A DNA stretch of 64,000 nucleotides, taken from NCBI GenBank assembly GCA_964617695.1, contig CAZTYW010000001.1, positions 1 through 64,000 of the forward strand. The letters run 5' to 3'. Made by a program: the position numbers and the translations under genes. Shown in pieces: positions 26,665 to 35,096 of this stretch (its first letter is position 1; each line of letters opens with the position of its first letter). The DNA comes from CAZTYW01 sp964617695 (GTDB lineage Bacteria; Chloroflexota; Dehalococcoidia; UBA2247; RBG-13-53-26). The notes below the pieces were generated by a model. That model did no database searches and was not told where the DNA came from. It saw only the letters and a program-made list of their open reading frames with translations.

Positions 26665-26862
26665 TCAGGCCTCAATCAGTTCCCTCTCTCGAATGACGGT
26701 CATCATTCTGGCAATCTTCTTCTTGACCCTGCAAATCTCGCGATGGTTGACCAGCTGCCTGGTGGCGAGACGGAACCTGAGATTGAACAGTTCGCGACGC
26801 GCTTCCTCCAACTGCTTTGCCAACTCCTGGTCATTCAGGCCACGGATTTCGTCCACCCTCAC
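26665..26862 (-). CDS. rpmC: 50S ribosomal protein L29
   Basis: 65 residues, two antiparallel helices near the exit tunnel. The signature LEEARRELFNLRFRLATRQL and RVKKKIARMMTVIRERE are typical. The GTG start overlaps the rplP stop by four bases. The 68 bp to rpsQ show nothing else. Confidence 0.95.
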   Translation of the reverse strand: MRVDEIRGLNDQELAKQLEEARRELFNLRFRLATRQLVNHREICRVKKKIARMMTVIRERELIEA

Positions 26863-27275
26863 TCCTCGCCTCCCTTGGTTACAAACCTGGTCTGGATGGG
26901 AAGTTTCTGAGCCGCCAGCCGCATGGCTTCCCTCGCCGCCTCTTCTCTGATGCCGCTCACCTCGAACAGCATTCTCCCAGGCTTGACCACAGCTACCCAG
27001 TGCTCCGGGCTGCCCTTGCCACTACCCATGCGCGTCTCCGCCGGCTTCTTGGTCATTGGCCTGTCAGGAAACACACGAATCCACATCTTGACTCCACGAC
27101 GGAGGTAGTGAACGATTGACCGGCGAGCCGCTTCAATCTGCCTGGCGGTGAGCCACGTGCTCTCCAAGGCCTGCAGCCCAAAATCTCCAAACACCAGGGC
27201 ATTGCCCGCCTGCGCAGTTCCTCTGAGGTTACCTTTATGTTGTTTCCGGTGCTTGACCCTCTTCGGTTGCAACAT
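26859..27275 (-). CDS. rplP: 50S ribosomal protein L16
   Basis: 138 residues: MLQPKRVKHRKQHKGNLRG at the start, then FGDFGLQALESTWLTARQIEAARR and GSGKGSPEHWVAVVKPGRMLFEV. L16 helps shape the A-site of the peptidyl-transferase centre. Its first 41 bases overlap the rpsC 3' end in another frame, which is longer than the usual coupling overlap. Confidence 0.96.
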   Translation of the reverse strand: MLQPKRVKHRKQHKGNLRGTAQAGNALVFGDFGLQALESTWLTARQIEAARRSIVHYLRRGVKMWIRVFPDRPMTKKPAETRMGSGKGSPEHWVAVVKPGRMLFEVSGIREEAAREAMRLAAQKLPIQTRFVTKGGEE

Positions 27276-28026
27276 CCTCTATCACCTTATCACTCGCTTC
27301 TTCCGAGGCCTCTTCGGCCGGCAATTCCTCCTCAGCTTGCGATGCCTCTTCGCCGCCTACAGCCGCAGGCTGAGTAATCTCCACTTCGACCTCCTCGCGC
27401 TCGGGAAACACGTCGCCCCTGTAGATCCAGACCTTGATTCCGATCCGACCCAGCAGCGTACGGGCCTCACAGAACCCATAATCGATATCAGCGCGCAGGG
27501 TATGCAAGGGCACCCTGCCTTCGTGGAATGTTATCCTCCGCGCGATCTCTGCACCTCCAAGCCTGCCAGAGCACATTATTTTCACTCCCTTGGCACCGGC
27601 CTGCATGGTGCGAGATATCGCCCGCCTCATAGCTCTGCGGTAGGCGATCTGCTGCTCTATTTGGTTCGCCACATTCTTCGCCACCAGATAGCCGTCCAGT
27701 TCAGGCTCACGGACCTCCACTATGTTGAGCCGAATCTTCCTGCCACACATGTTTTCAAGCAGCCGTCTCAACTCATCTACTCTCTGACCACCCCTACCTA
27801 TCACTATTCCCGGCCTGGCAGTGTGAGCTGTTACAACGACTTCCTTCGCCCAGCGCTCAATATCCAGCTTGGAAATACCCGCTTCCGAATTCCTCGACTG
27901 AATCAGGTTCCGGATGCGAAGGTCCTCTTGAACGAACTCAGCATAGCTCTTATCCGCATACCACCTTGAACGCCAGTCATTGATGATCCCGATTCTGAAG
28001 CCTGTCGGATGAACCTTCTGCCCCAC
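27235..28026 (-). CDS. rpsC: 30S ribosomal protein S3 with an acidic C-terminal tail
   Basis: 263 residues, longer than the usual 210-235. KH-domain part: GRGGQRVDELRRLLENMCGRKIRLNIVEV. Second domain: GAKGVKIMCSGRLGGAEIARRITFHEGRVPL, and then GIKVWIYRGDVFPE where most S3 proteins end. The extra 45 residues or so are dominated by Glu and Ala with few basic residues, an unusual composition for an rRNA-binding protein. The tail overlaps rplP by 41 bases. Confidence 0.96.
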   Translation of the reverse strand: MGQKVHPTGFRIGIINDWRSRWYADKSYAEFVQEDLRIRNLIQSRNSEAGISKLDIERWAKEVVVTAHTARPGIVIGRGGQRVDELRRLLENMCGRKIRLNIVEVREPELDGYLVAKNVANQIEQQIAYRRAMRRAISRTMQAGAKGVKIMCSGRLGGAEIARRITFHEGRVPLHTLRADIDYGFCEARTLLGRIGIKVWIYRGDVFPEREEVEVEITQPAAVGGEEASQAEEELPAEEASEEASDKVIEDVATEEGQAPETT

Positions 28027-28365
28027 TTATTCCTCCGTGTCCACAACAGCAGTGATATGGCTTGTCCGCCTGAGAATGGGGTTTGCACGCCCCCTCGCCT
28101 GAGCACGAAATCTTCTTAAGCTGGCGGCCTGGTCGATATACAGGCCGACTATCTTCAGGTCCGACACAGGCACCTGATTATTGTTCTCTGCATTGGCCGC
28201 CGCCGATTTCACTACTTTGGCTATCGCCCGGGCTGAAGGAGTGGTGTAGAAACCGAGAAGTGCAAGCGCTTCGTCCACTCTTTTCCCACGCACCTCACTC
28301 GCCACCAGGCGCAGCTTCTTGGAAGATATGCCAACATACCTGGCAATCGCCCTCACCTTCATCAC
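28027..28365 (-). CDS. rplV: 50S ribosomal protein L22
   Basis: 112 residues with KVRAIARYVGISSKKLRLVA at the start and the C-terminal RFRAQARGRANPILRRTSHITAVV segment that includes the tunnel-lining hairpin. It abuts rpsC exactly and overlaps rpsS by four bases. Confidence 0.96.
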   Translation of the reverse strand: MMKVRAIARYVGISSKKLRLVASEVRGKRVDEALALLGFYTTPSARAIAKVVKSAAANAENNNQVPVSDLKIVGLYIDQAASLRRFRAQARGRANPILRRTSHITAVVDTEE

Positions 28366-28649
28366 TTCTTCCTCTGACCACCCCGCTCTGACCTGGCCAC
28401 GTGCCCTCTGAAAGTCCGAGTCGGCGCGAACTCACCCAGCCTGTGCCCTACCATATTCTCGGTGATGAAAATGGGGACATGCCTTCGTCCGTCGTGCACG
28501 GCAATAGTCTGGCCAACCATCTCTGGCACAACAGTGCAAGCGCGAGCCCACGTCTTTATGATCGTCTTCTCTCCCGTCGCACTGGCAGCCAGCACCTTCT
28601 TCATCAGCTTGGCATCGATAAACGGACCTTTCTTCACCGACCTCGACAT
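28362..28649 (-). CDS. rpsS: 30S ribosomal protein S19
   Basis: 95 residues. RSVKKGPFIDAKLMKKV at the start and the conserved core WARACTVVPEMVGQTIAVHDGR, VPIFITENMVGHRLGEFAPTR. S19 binds the head of the small subunit with S13. Confidence 0.97.
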   Translation of the reverse strand: MSRSVKKGPFIDAKLMKKVLAASATGEKTIIKTWARACTVVPEMVGQTIAVHDGRRHVPIFITENMVGHRLGEFAPTRTFRGHVARSERGGQRKK

Positions 28650-28654
28650 CGCCC

Positions 28655-29476
28655 CTACTTTCTCCGCTTGACAATCATCTTGTCGCTGGACTTCCTTTTC
28701 CGTGTCTTGTAACCCAAAGCCGGCTTGCCCCAGGGAGTCTTCGGATTCATTCCCCGAGGAGACCTGCCTTCTCCCCCACCATGAGGATGATCACGGGGAC
28801 TCATGGCCGAACCCCGAACCGTGGGCCGCCAGCCTAACCACCTGTTGCGTCCGGCCTTGCCCACATTAATATTCTGATGATCGAGATTACCCACCTGACC
28901 AACGGTGGCTGTACAGGCGCTCAGGATTTTGCGCAGCTCACCCGAGGGCAACTTTATCAGGGTATAGCGCTCCTCACGCCCCATTACCTGGGCGGCGCTT
29001 CCGGCACTGCGCGCCAGTTGGGCTCCCCTTCCCGGTTGAAGCTCAATGTTGTGTACCATGGTGCCACTTGGGATCTGGTACAAAGGCAGCGCATTGCCCG
29101 CCTTCACCTCGGCGCCGGGGCCTGACAGAATGGTATCGCCTGGCGTCAAACCGATCGGTGCAATGATATAGCGCTTCTCTCCATCGGCATACTGTGCCAA
29201 GGCTATCCGAGCTGAGCGGTTAGGATCGTATTCAATGGCCACGACTTCGGCAGGAATACCCGCCTTGTCCCGTTTGAAATCGATAACGCGAAGCATCCGC
29301 TTCGCCCCACCCCCGCGATGACGCACCGTTATCCTTCCCTGATTGTTGCGTCCTGCCCTCTTCTTCAGAGGCAGAAGCAGAGACTTCTCCGGCCCTTTCT
29401 TCGTAATCTCCTGGAAGCCAGAGCCAGTCATGCCTCGCCTGCCGGGAGAAGTTGGCTTATATACTTTCAGTGCCAT
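28655..29476 (-). CDS. rplB: 50S ribosomal protein L2
   Basis: 273 residues, standard length. GRNNQGRITVRHRGGGAKRMLRVIDF in the N-terminal half and GSAMSPRDHPHGGGEGRSPRG near the C-terminus, containing the histidine linked to peptidyl-transferase centre function. It lies two bases from rplW. Confidence 0.98.
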   Translation of the reverse strand: MALKVYKPTSPGRRGMTGSGFQEITKKGPEKSLLLPLKKRAGRNNQGRITVRHRGGGAKRMLRVIDFKRDKAGIPAEVVAIEYDPNRSARIALAQYADGEKRYIIAPIGLTPGDTILSGPGAEVKAGNALPLYQIPSGTMVHNIELQPGRGAQLARSAGSAAQVMGREERYTLIKLPSGELRKILSACTATVGQVGNLDHQNINVGKAGRNRWLGWRPTVRGSAMSPRDHPHGGGEGRSPRGMNPKTPWGKPALGYKTRKRKSSDKMIVKRRK

Positions 29477-29478
29477 GG

Positions 29479-29763
29479 TTACACGCCCTCAAACAACTCA
29501 ATCTTCTGCCCGGCTTTGAGTGTGACCACCGCCTTCCTCCAGGAAGGTGTCAGGATCTGGCGTCTGCCCACCCTCCTTGTCTTGCCAGGGACCGTCATCA
29601 CGTTTACATCCAGCACTTTGACCTTGAAAGCCTTCTCCACGGCTGCCTTGACCTGCCGTTTGTTAGTATTGCGAGCCACTTCAAAGGTATACTTCTGCTG
29701 CTCTTGAAGACCGGTGCTCTTTTCCGTCACGACAGGACGGCGCAACACTTCGTAGAGGTGCAT
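29479..29763 (-). CDS. rplW: 50S ribosomal protein L23
   Basis: 94 residues from ATG 29763, giving the family start MHLYEVLRRPVVTEKS. An earlier in-frame start would overlap rplD. The middle holds YTFEVARNTNKRQVKAAVEKAFKVKVLDVNV. L23 is at the tunnel exit and docks trigger factor and SRP. Confidence 0.96.
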   Translation of the reverse strand: MHLYEVLRRPVVTEKSTGLQEQQKYTFEVARNTNKRQVKAAVEKAFKVKVLDVNVMTVPGKTRRVGRRQILTPSWRKAVVTLKAGQKIELFEGV

Positions 29764-29770
29764 TCTCAGG

Positions 29771-30421
29771 CTAAGCCTCCTCTGAGATGGGCTGCCTTGC
29801 ACCCCAGGTCTGCTCTACTCGGCGCACCGCTTCCGCCGTGATTACCAGGAACCGGTATGACAACAGGTCTGCAACGTTCAGCAACGCCGCTGGCAGCGTT
29901 CTGGTTCGCGGCAGGTTGCGGGCTGACTTGACAATGTTAACTGCTGGCTCCGCGGTAACAATGAGTGCCGAATGATCCGCACCAAGCGTCCTCAGTATGC
30001 TCGCCATCTCTGCTGTCCTGGGCTGTGCCACATCGAACTCCTTCAATATCACCATTTCCCCAGAAGATGCCTTGGCGGAGAGCAGGCATTTCAGAGCCAG
30101 GCGACGCATCTTCTTGGGCATCCTCTGCCCGTAGCTTCTGGGGTGTGGCCCAAAGGCCTTCCCACCGCCTCTGAGAAGCGGCGAGCGCCTGGTTCCCCGT
30201 CTTGCCCATCCTGTGTGCTTCTGTCGAAACAGCTTTCTCGTGCTTCCGGAGACCTCCCCTCTTGTCTTCGTCGAAGCCGTCCCTAGCCGCGCATTGGCCA
30301 GTTGCCTGACCACGGCTTGATGCACCACGGGCTCGTTGAACGGCACTGCGAACACGCCGTCCTGAATCTCAATGTTCTCGACAACCTCGCCCGACGTGTT
30401 GTGGACCGGAAACTGCATCAC
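29771..30421 (-). CDS. rplD: 50S ribosomal protein L4
   Basis: 216 residues. The tunnel loop region has TKTRGEVSGSTRKLFRQKHTGWARRGTRRSPLLRGGGKAFGPHPRSY, and RMPKKMRRLALKCLLSAKA follows, both typical. Start GTG 30421 overlaps the rplC stop (GTGATG); ATG three bases later is an equal option. In enterobacteria L4 represses the S10 operon by a leader not seen here. Confidence 0.96.
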   Translation of the reverse strand: MMQFPVHNTSGEVVENIEIQDGVFAVPFNEPVVHQAVVRQLANARLGTASTKTRGEVSGSTRKLFRQKHTGWARRGTRRSPLLRGGGKAFGPHPRSYGQRMPKKMRRLALKCLLSAKASSGEMVILKEFDVAQPRTAEMASILRTLGADHSALIVTAEPAVNIVKSARNLPRTRTLPAALLNVADLLSYRFLVITAEAVRRVEQTWGARQPISEEA

Positions 30422-31059
30422 CGACGCCTGCCTCCCCCCGACTTCCTGATAATCAACAGCCCATTTGTGGCCCCGGGCACTGCGCCACCGATCAACAGGA
30501 GGTTCCTGCCTGCGTCCGCCTGAATCACCTTCAGGTTCCGCACGCTGACCCTCTCGCTGCCCATGTGTCCCGCCATGCGTGTCCCTTTGAAGACTCTTCC
30601 CGGAAACGTAGTTCCGCCGATAGAACCAGGGGCACGCAGCCGATCCGATTGACCATGTGTCTTGGGACCACCGCCAAAGTGGTGCCGTTTCACGACGCCC
30701 GCAAATCCTCTGCCCTTGGATGTTCCGACAACATCAACCCGATCTCCAGCCTCGAAAATGCCCACGTCTACGCGTTGCCCTATCTCAACTGACTCAGGTC
30801 CTTCAATCCTGAATTCCCTCAGGTGTCTCAACTCCCGTCCTGCTCCCTTCAGATGTCCCTTCTCCGGGGCATTCAGCCGTTTCGTCTCACTGAAGCCAAG
30901 CTGCACCGCATCATACCCGTCCCTGGACCGTGTCTTCACTTGACACACAAAACAAGGACCGGCCTCTATCGCAGTGACCGCCTGCAAGTTGCCAGCATCA
31001 TCGAAAACCTGGGTCATGCCTAGTTTTCGGCCAATGATCCCGTTAAAATACACTGCCAT
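30418..31059 (-). CDS. rplC: 50S ribosomal protein L3
   Basis: 213 residues. GIIGRKLGMTQVFDDAGNLQAVTAIEAGPC at the N-terminus and KRHHFGGGPKTHGQSDRLRAPGSIGGTTFPGRVFKGTRMAGHMG as the long loop reaching the peptidyl-transferase centre. A 97-bp gap separates it from rpsJ, the longest gap inside the S10 part of the operon. Confidence 0.97.
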   Translation of the reverse strand: MAVYFNGIIGRKLGMTQVFDDAGNLQAVTAIEAGPCFVCQVKTRSRDGYDAVQLGFSETKRLNAPEKGHLKGAGRELRHLREFRIEGPESVEIGQRVDVGIFEAGDRVDVVGTSKGRGFAGVVKRHHFGGGPKTHGQSDRLRAPGSIGGTTFPGRVFKGTRMAGHMGSERVSVRNLKVIQADAGRNLLLIGGAVPGATNGLLIIRKSGGGRRR

Positions 31060-31156
31060 TGTGTCTCCGTCTGCTGAACTCCCGCACGAATCCAGGTATC
31101 CCTGCTAGCAACGAGGTTTTCCACCCCTGACGCCGTCCAACTCGCTGGCGCTCACG

Positions 31157-31465
31157 CTATAACTTGATCTCCACATCAACCCCTGACGGCAAGTTCAACC
31201 GAGTCAGGGCCTCAATCGTCTTGGACGTAGGGTCAAGGATGTCTATTAGACGCTTGTGCGTACGGATCTCGAATTGCTCCCTGGAATCCTTGTCAATGAA
31301 AGGAGAGCGTATTACACAGAACTTCTGGATTCGCGTAGGCAACGGCACTGGCCCGGCGACACGAGCGCCAGTCTGCTCAGCCGTTTCCGTGATCTGCACC
31401 GCCGACTGGTCCAGAATCTTGTGATCAAATGATCTGAGCTTGATGCGAATCTTCTGCTTCGGCAT
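31157..31465 (-). CDS. rpsJ: 30S ribosomal protein S10
   Basis: 102 residues: KIRIKLRSFDHKILDQSA at the start, then GPVPLPTRIQKFCVIRSPFIDKDSREQFEIRTHKRLIDI. S10 is also the transcription antitermination factor NusE. It follows fusA with a one-base gap, so the usual tuf gene between them is absent. Confidence 0.97.
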   Translation of the reverse strand: MPKQKIRIKLRSFDHKILDQSAVQITETAEQTGARVAGPVPLPTRIQKFCVIRSPFIDKDSREQFEIRTHKRLIDILDPTSKTIEALTRLNLPSGVDVEIKL

Positions 31466-31466
31466 C

Positions 31467-33548
31467 CTAGACCAACCTCCGCCCAGAACCGACGATCTGC
31501 TCCAGCAAAGCTGGAGGCAACTCCTGATAATGATGGAATTCCATCGAGTGTGTAGCCCTGCCCTGAGTCAATGACCTGAGCACAGTCGCATAACCGAAAG
31601 TCTCTCCCAAAGGAATCAGAGCATGAATGACTCTGGTATGCCCCTGCACTCCAATGCCCTCAACGTGAGCTCTTCGCCCATCAATGTCGCCGAGTATGTC
31701 ACCCAGGAATTGCTCAGGTGTATATATGTCTAGTCTCATGATCGGCTCAAGCAGGGTAGGTTCGGCCCGGCTCGCTGCTTCAGTGGTAGCCATGGACCCT
31801 GCGATCTTGAAGGCCACATCAGATGAGTCCACCTCATGAAAGCCTCCGTCATACAGGGTCACTCTTGTATCCACTATCGGATAGCCGGCCAGTATACCCC
31901 TCTCCAGGGCCTCCCGTACGCCCGCCTCCACAGACGGAATGAATTCTCTCGGTATGACCCCTGCCTTGACCCGGTTGACAAAGCTGAAACCGCTGCCTCT
32001 CTCCGCTGGTTCTAGTTTGAGCACAACATGACCATACTGTCCCCGCCCGCCGAACTGTCTGATGAATCTGCCCTCGGCCTCCGCAGGCTGACTGATCGTT
32101 TCCTTGTAGGCCACCTGCGGTCTCCCAGTCCTTGCTTCGACCTTAAACTCGCTCCGCATCCGCTCCAACAGGACCTCCAGGTGGAGTTCACCCATGCCCG
32201 AGATAACGGTCTGTCCCGTCTCTGAGTCATAGTGAGTCTCAAAAGTCGGGTCCTCCTCTGTCAGTTTTGTCAGACTCTCCCCAATTCGGTCCTGGTCAGC
32301 CTTGGTCTTCGGCTCGATAGCCACCGAGATAACCGGCTCCGGGAAGCGAATAGGCTCAAGCAGGATCGGCCTGGACGAATCACACAGGGTATCCCCAGTG
32401 AAAGTACTCTTCAAGCCCAGGGCAGCAGCAATGCCACCGGCGTGAACCTCGTCCACCTCCTCCCGCCGGTTGGCGTGCATCCTGAGCAGCCTGCCAAGCC
32501 GCTCCTTCCTTTGCTTCGTAGAGTTGAATACCTGGGCCTTGGCTTTCACCTTACCAGAATAGACTCGAAAATACACCAGCCTGCCAACGAACGGGTCAGT
32601 AACCACCTTGAAGGCAAGCGCCGAAAAAGGCTCACGCTCACTGGCCGTACGGGCAACTGTCTGGCCAGTCCTGGGATCGGAGCCTTCGATCGGCGGCACA
32701 TCCAGAGGCGACGGCAGATAGTACACTATGGCGTCAAGAAGCGGCTGGATGCCCCTGTTTCTCAAAGCACTGCCACAGAGAACAGGAACAAGCTTGTTGG
32801 CCACGCATGCCCTGCGCAGGGCTGCCCTGATCTCCGAAGCAGTCACCGAGCGTCCCTCCAGGTAAGCGCCCATGAACTGGTCATCCTCTTCTGCCAGGCG
32901 CTCCAGCAGGATTTCCCTGTGCTGGCGAGCCTCCTGCCTGTAGTCCTCGGGGATATCCTTCACAACAGGCACCGAATCAATATCTTCTGAGAAGGTCCAG
33001 GCTTTGTTCTCAATCAGGTCGACCACGCCTTCAAAGGACCTCTCCGCGCCCAACGGCAACTGCAGCGGCACCGCTTTCGCACCGAGAAGCTCCTCCAGCA
33101 TACTCACCGTGTGGTAGAAATCAGCGCCCACCCGGTCCATCTTGTTAACGAAGCAGATCCTGGGGACCGCGTATCCATCCGCCTGTCTCCAGACGGTCTC
33201 GGACTGTGGCTGCACACCCGCTACCGCGTCCAGGACTACTACTCCGCCATCCAGCACTCGCAGACTTCGCTCCACCTCGGCAGTGAAATCGACATGGCCT
33301 GGCGTGTCGATCAGGTTGACACGGTGGCCCAGCCAGTAACAGGTGGTAGCCGCAGAGGTGATCGTTATTCCTCGCTCCCTTTCCTGATCCATCCAGTCCA
33401 TTACCGCCGTTCCCTCGTCGACCGCCCCCAACTTATAGGTCCGGCCAGTGTAATAGAGAATCCTCTCGGTGACGGTAGTCTTCCCGGCATCGATGTGAGC
33501 AATTATTCCGATGTTTCTTACCTGACTCAGTTCAAAAGCCCCACGCAT
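31467..33548 (-). CDS. fusA: translation elongation factor G
   Basis: 693 residues from ATG 33548, which has AGGAG eight bases upstream and gives the usual N-terminus before RNIGIIAHIDAGKTT (P-loop about 17-24). A further in-frame ATG at 33635 would add 29 residues and overlap rpsG, and it lacks a clear SD. G-domain motifs DTPGHVDF and NKMDRVGAD are present, as are domain IV (GGRGQYGHVVL) and domain V. EF-G moves tRNA and mRNA after peptide transfer. It lies between rpsG and rpsJ, with no tuf in this operon. Confidence 0.97.
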   Translation of the reverse strand: MRGAFELSQVRNIGIIAHIDAGKTTVTERILYYTGRTYKLGAVDEGTAVMDWMDQERERGITITSAATTCYWLGHRVNLIDTPGHVDFTAEVERSLRVLDGGVVVLDAVAGVQPQSETVWRQADGYAVPRICFVNKMDRVGADFYHTVSMLEELLGAKAVPLQLPLGAERSFEGVVDLIENKAWTFSEDIDSVPVVKDIPEDYRQEARQHREILLERLAEEDDQFMGAYLEGRSVTASEIRAALRRACVANKLVPVLCGSALRNRGIQPLLDAIVYYLPSPLDVPPIEGSDPRTGQTVARTASEREPFSALAFKVVTDPFVGRLVYFRVYSGKVKAKAQVFNSTKQRKERLGRLLRMHANRREEVDEVHAGGIAAALGLKSTFTGDTLCDSSRPILLEPIRFPEPVISVAIEPKTKADQDRIGESLTKLTEEDPTFETHYDSETGQTVISGMGELHLEVLLERMRSEFKVEARTGRPQVAYKETISQPAEAEGRFIRQFGGRGQYGHVVLKLEPAERGSGFSFVNRVKAGVIPREFIPSVEAGVREALERGILAGYPIVDTRVTLYDGGFHEVDSSDVAFKIAGSMATTEAASRAEPTLLEPIMRLDIYTPEQFLGDILGDIDGRRAHVEGIGVQGHTRVIHALIPLGETFGYATVLRSLTQGRATHSMEFHHYQELPPALLEQIVGSGRRLV

Positions 33549-33628
33549 GTCCCGCGCTCCTGTCGCAGGGATCTCCCGATCAGCCTGAACAACGGATGCA
33601 GTCAAGGATTCGGCAACCAATGATCTCT

Positions 33629-34099
33629 CTACCATCTGAAGTGTGCAAAGGCTTTGTTTGCCTCAGCCATTCTGTGGGTCTCTTCGCGCTTCTTGATCGT
33701 GGCTCCCTGACTTCGAAAGGCATCCACAATCTCAGCGGCCAGTCTCTCCGACATCGACCGCCCAGTCCGCGCCCTGGATGCCGCCAGCAGCCAGCGTATG
33801 GCAAGCACAGTACCACGTTCACCCCTTACTTCAACCGGAACCTGATAGGTAGCACCAGCAACTCGTCGCGGTTTCACCTGCAGCAGCGGCGTGGCATTCT
33901 TGATTGCCTGCTCAAGAACGTCCACCGGCGGTCTTTTCAGCTCATCAGAAGCAAGGTCAAGTGCCGTGTAGACGATCTTCTGCGCTGTGCTTTTCTTGCC
34001 CCACCTCATTACCTTGTTTGTGATTCTTGTTACCAGTTGACTACCGTACCTGGTATCAGGCGGCACATCCCTCTTTACTACCTTACCCCTCCGCGGCAT
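33629..34099 (-). CDS. rpsG: 30S ribosomal protein S7
   Basis: 156 residues: MPRRGKVVKRDVPPDTRYGS at the start, then KVMRWGKKSTAQKIVYTALD and RRVAGATYQVPVEV. S7 nucleates assembly of the 30S head and represses str operons in some bacteria. The 83-bp gap to rpsL holds a terminator-like hairpin with a T7 run. Confidence 0.97.
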   Translation of the reverse strand: MPRRGKVVKRDVPPDTRYGSQLVTRITNKVMRWGKKSTAQKIVYTALDLASDELKRPPVDVLEQAIKNATPLLQVKPRRVAGATYQVPVEVRGERGTVLAIRWLLAASRARTGRSMSERLAAEIVDAFRSQGATIKKREETHRMAEANKAFAHFRW

Positions 34100-34120
34100 C
34101 TGCTAACCTCCGAAGATCAC

Positions 34121-34197
34121 AAAAAAAGACTCGGGCACTTCCTTCACGACTGCACACCATCCCCCGGCCAATCCAGAGAATCCTAAGCTCCCGAGCC
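34121..34197 (-). terminator. terminator-like hairpin between rpsL and rpsG (possible attenuator)
   Basis: On the minus strand GGCTCGGG (from 34197) can pair with CCCGAGTC (ending 34128) in an 8-bp stem with one G-T pair, followed directly by seven T residues (34127-34121). The loop is about 54 nt and may fold internally. The 5' arm lies in the last codons of rpsL, so a ribosome finishing rpsL would cover it. Confidence 0.45.
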
Positions 34198-34605
34198 CTT
34201 AACTCGCTTTGCTCCGTATCTACTGCGGCCTTGCCGACGATCAACCACCCCACCGGTATCCAGGGTGCCACGCACAATGTGGTAGCGCACCCCGGGAAGA
34301 TCCTTAACCCTGCCTCCCTCAATGAGCACTACGGAGTGCTCCTGCAGGTTGTGCCCTTCGCCCGGAATATAGGCTGACACCTCCATGCCATTGCTCAGCC
34401 GCACCCGAGCGATCTTGCGCAAGGCAGAATTAGGTTTCTTGGGGGTCATGGTCTTGACCTGAACACAAACACCCCTCTTTTGCGGAGACTTTGTTTCTGT
34501 TGCCCGGCGCTTCAGCGCGTTGAAACCGCGAGCTAACGCCGGAGCCTTCGTTCTCCTTACCAGCCTGGTACGCCCTCGTCGAACAAGTTGATTAACAGTG
34601 GGCAT
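34183..34605 (-). CDS. rpsL: 30S ribosomal protein S12
   Basis: 140 residues, about 15 longer than typical because of an insertion near residues 20-38 before SPQKRGVCVQV. The decoding loop TMTPKKPNSALRKIARVRLSNG is intact (K56/K57 match the streptomycin-site lysines), as is PGVRYHIVRG. S12 monitors codon-anticodon pairing. It is the first gene of the superoperon, with the promoter 40-68 bp upstream. Confidence 0.97.
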   Translation of the reverse strand: MPTVNQLVRRGRTRLVRRTKAPALARGFNALKRRATETKSPQKRGVCVQVKTMTPKKPNSALRKIARVRLSNGMEVSAYIPGEGHNLQEHSVVLIEGGRVKDLPGVRYHIVRGTLDTGGVVDRRQGRSRYGAKRVKGSGA

Positions 34606-34644
34606 CGTTTCGTTTTACGAAGCTTTGAGACACACCAAAGAAGG

Positions 34645-34673
34645 AATTTACCATTATTGAAAGCAAAAGTCAA
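34645..34673 (-). promoter_or_regulatory. promoter of the ribosomal superoperon
   Basis: On the minus strand TTGACT (34673-34668) and TAAATT (34650-34645) are separated by exactly 17 bp. Transcription would begin near 34638, leaving a leader of about 33 nt before rpsL. This is the only strong promoter seen upstream of the 19-kb operon. Confidence 0.75.
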
Positions 34674-34796
34674 GCTGGAGGCATCTCACCTTGATCGAGA
34701 GGACGGTCGACCGCCAGACTTGCGTCGCCGAACCAACCCCACCCAACTCGCCAGCACGGTAACACGCCACTACTGATGGGGAACCGTCAGAGCTCA

Positions 34797-34827
34797 TTGG
34801 ACGGTGTGTGAAAGTCGCTGATATAAT
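34797..34827 (+). promoter_or_regulatory. candidate promoter for the SDR gene at 35097
   Basis: TTGGAC (34797-34802) and a perfect TATAAT (34822-34827) are 19 bp apart, slightly long. Transcription would start near 34834, giving an unusually long leader of about 263 nt. Confidence 0.45.
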
Positions 34828-34833
34828 TGTCAC

Positions 34834-35096
34834 GTCTGAATGCTCATCATCCGGCGGCAGGGCTTAACAGCAGGCTGAGTGCTAGTTGCTTTGTCCTCCA
34901 AAGCCCGCCATTAACTCGTGCGAAAAGCAACTCACAGAGCCAGAAAACCTCTGCAACGCAGCAAAGCTGCTATCTGCAGGCTATTTCCATCAGTCGCTCC
35001 TGAGGCTATTCCCTGCACCGAACGCTCAAGTTACGAGGCGAAGCCCGCTCTGCCCAGGCAGTAGTGCTCGCAAATCAGAACCAAGGAGGTACTAAC
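34834..35096 (+). other. long structured leader upstream of an SDR gene, no coding sense seen
   Basis: This non-coding stretch contains a perfect 9-bp inverted repeat, AGTTGCTTT (34884-34892) with AAAGCAACT (34924-34932), and a short GCAGC-AAA-GCTGC hairpin at 34958-34970. It ends in the AAGGAGG that serves the SDR. I do not recognise a known riboswitch. It may be an unclassified leader RNA or ordinary spacer between the divergent promoters. Confidence 0.35.

Noticed and set aside
33549..33635. A longer EF-G N-terminus starting at 33635
   Set aside because: No good SD, and it overlaps rpsG. ATG 33548 has AGGAG at eight bases and gives a normal-length protein.
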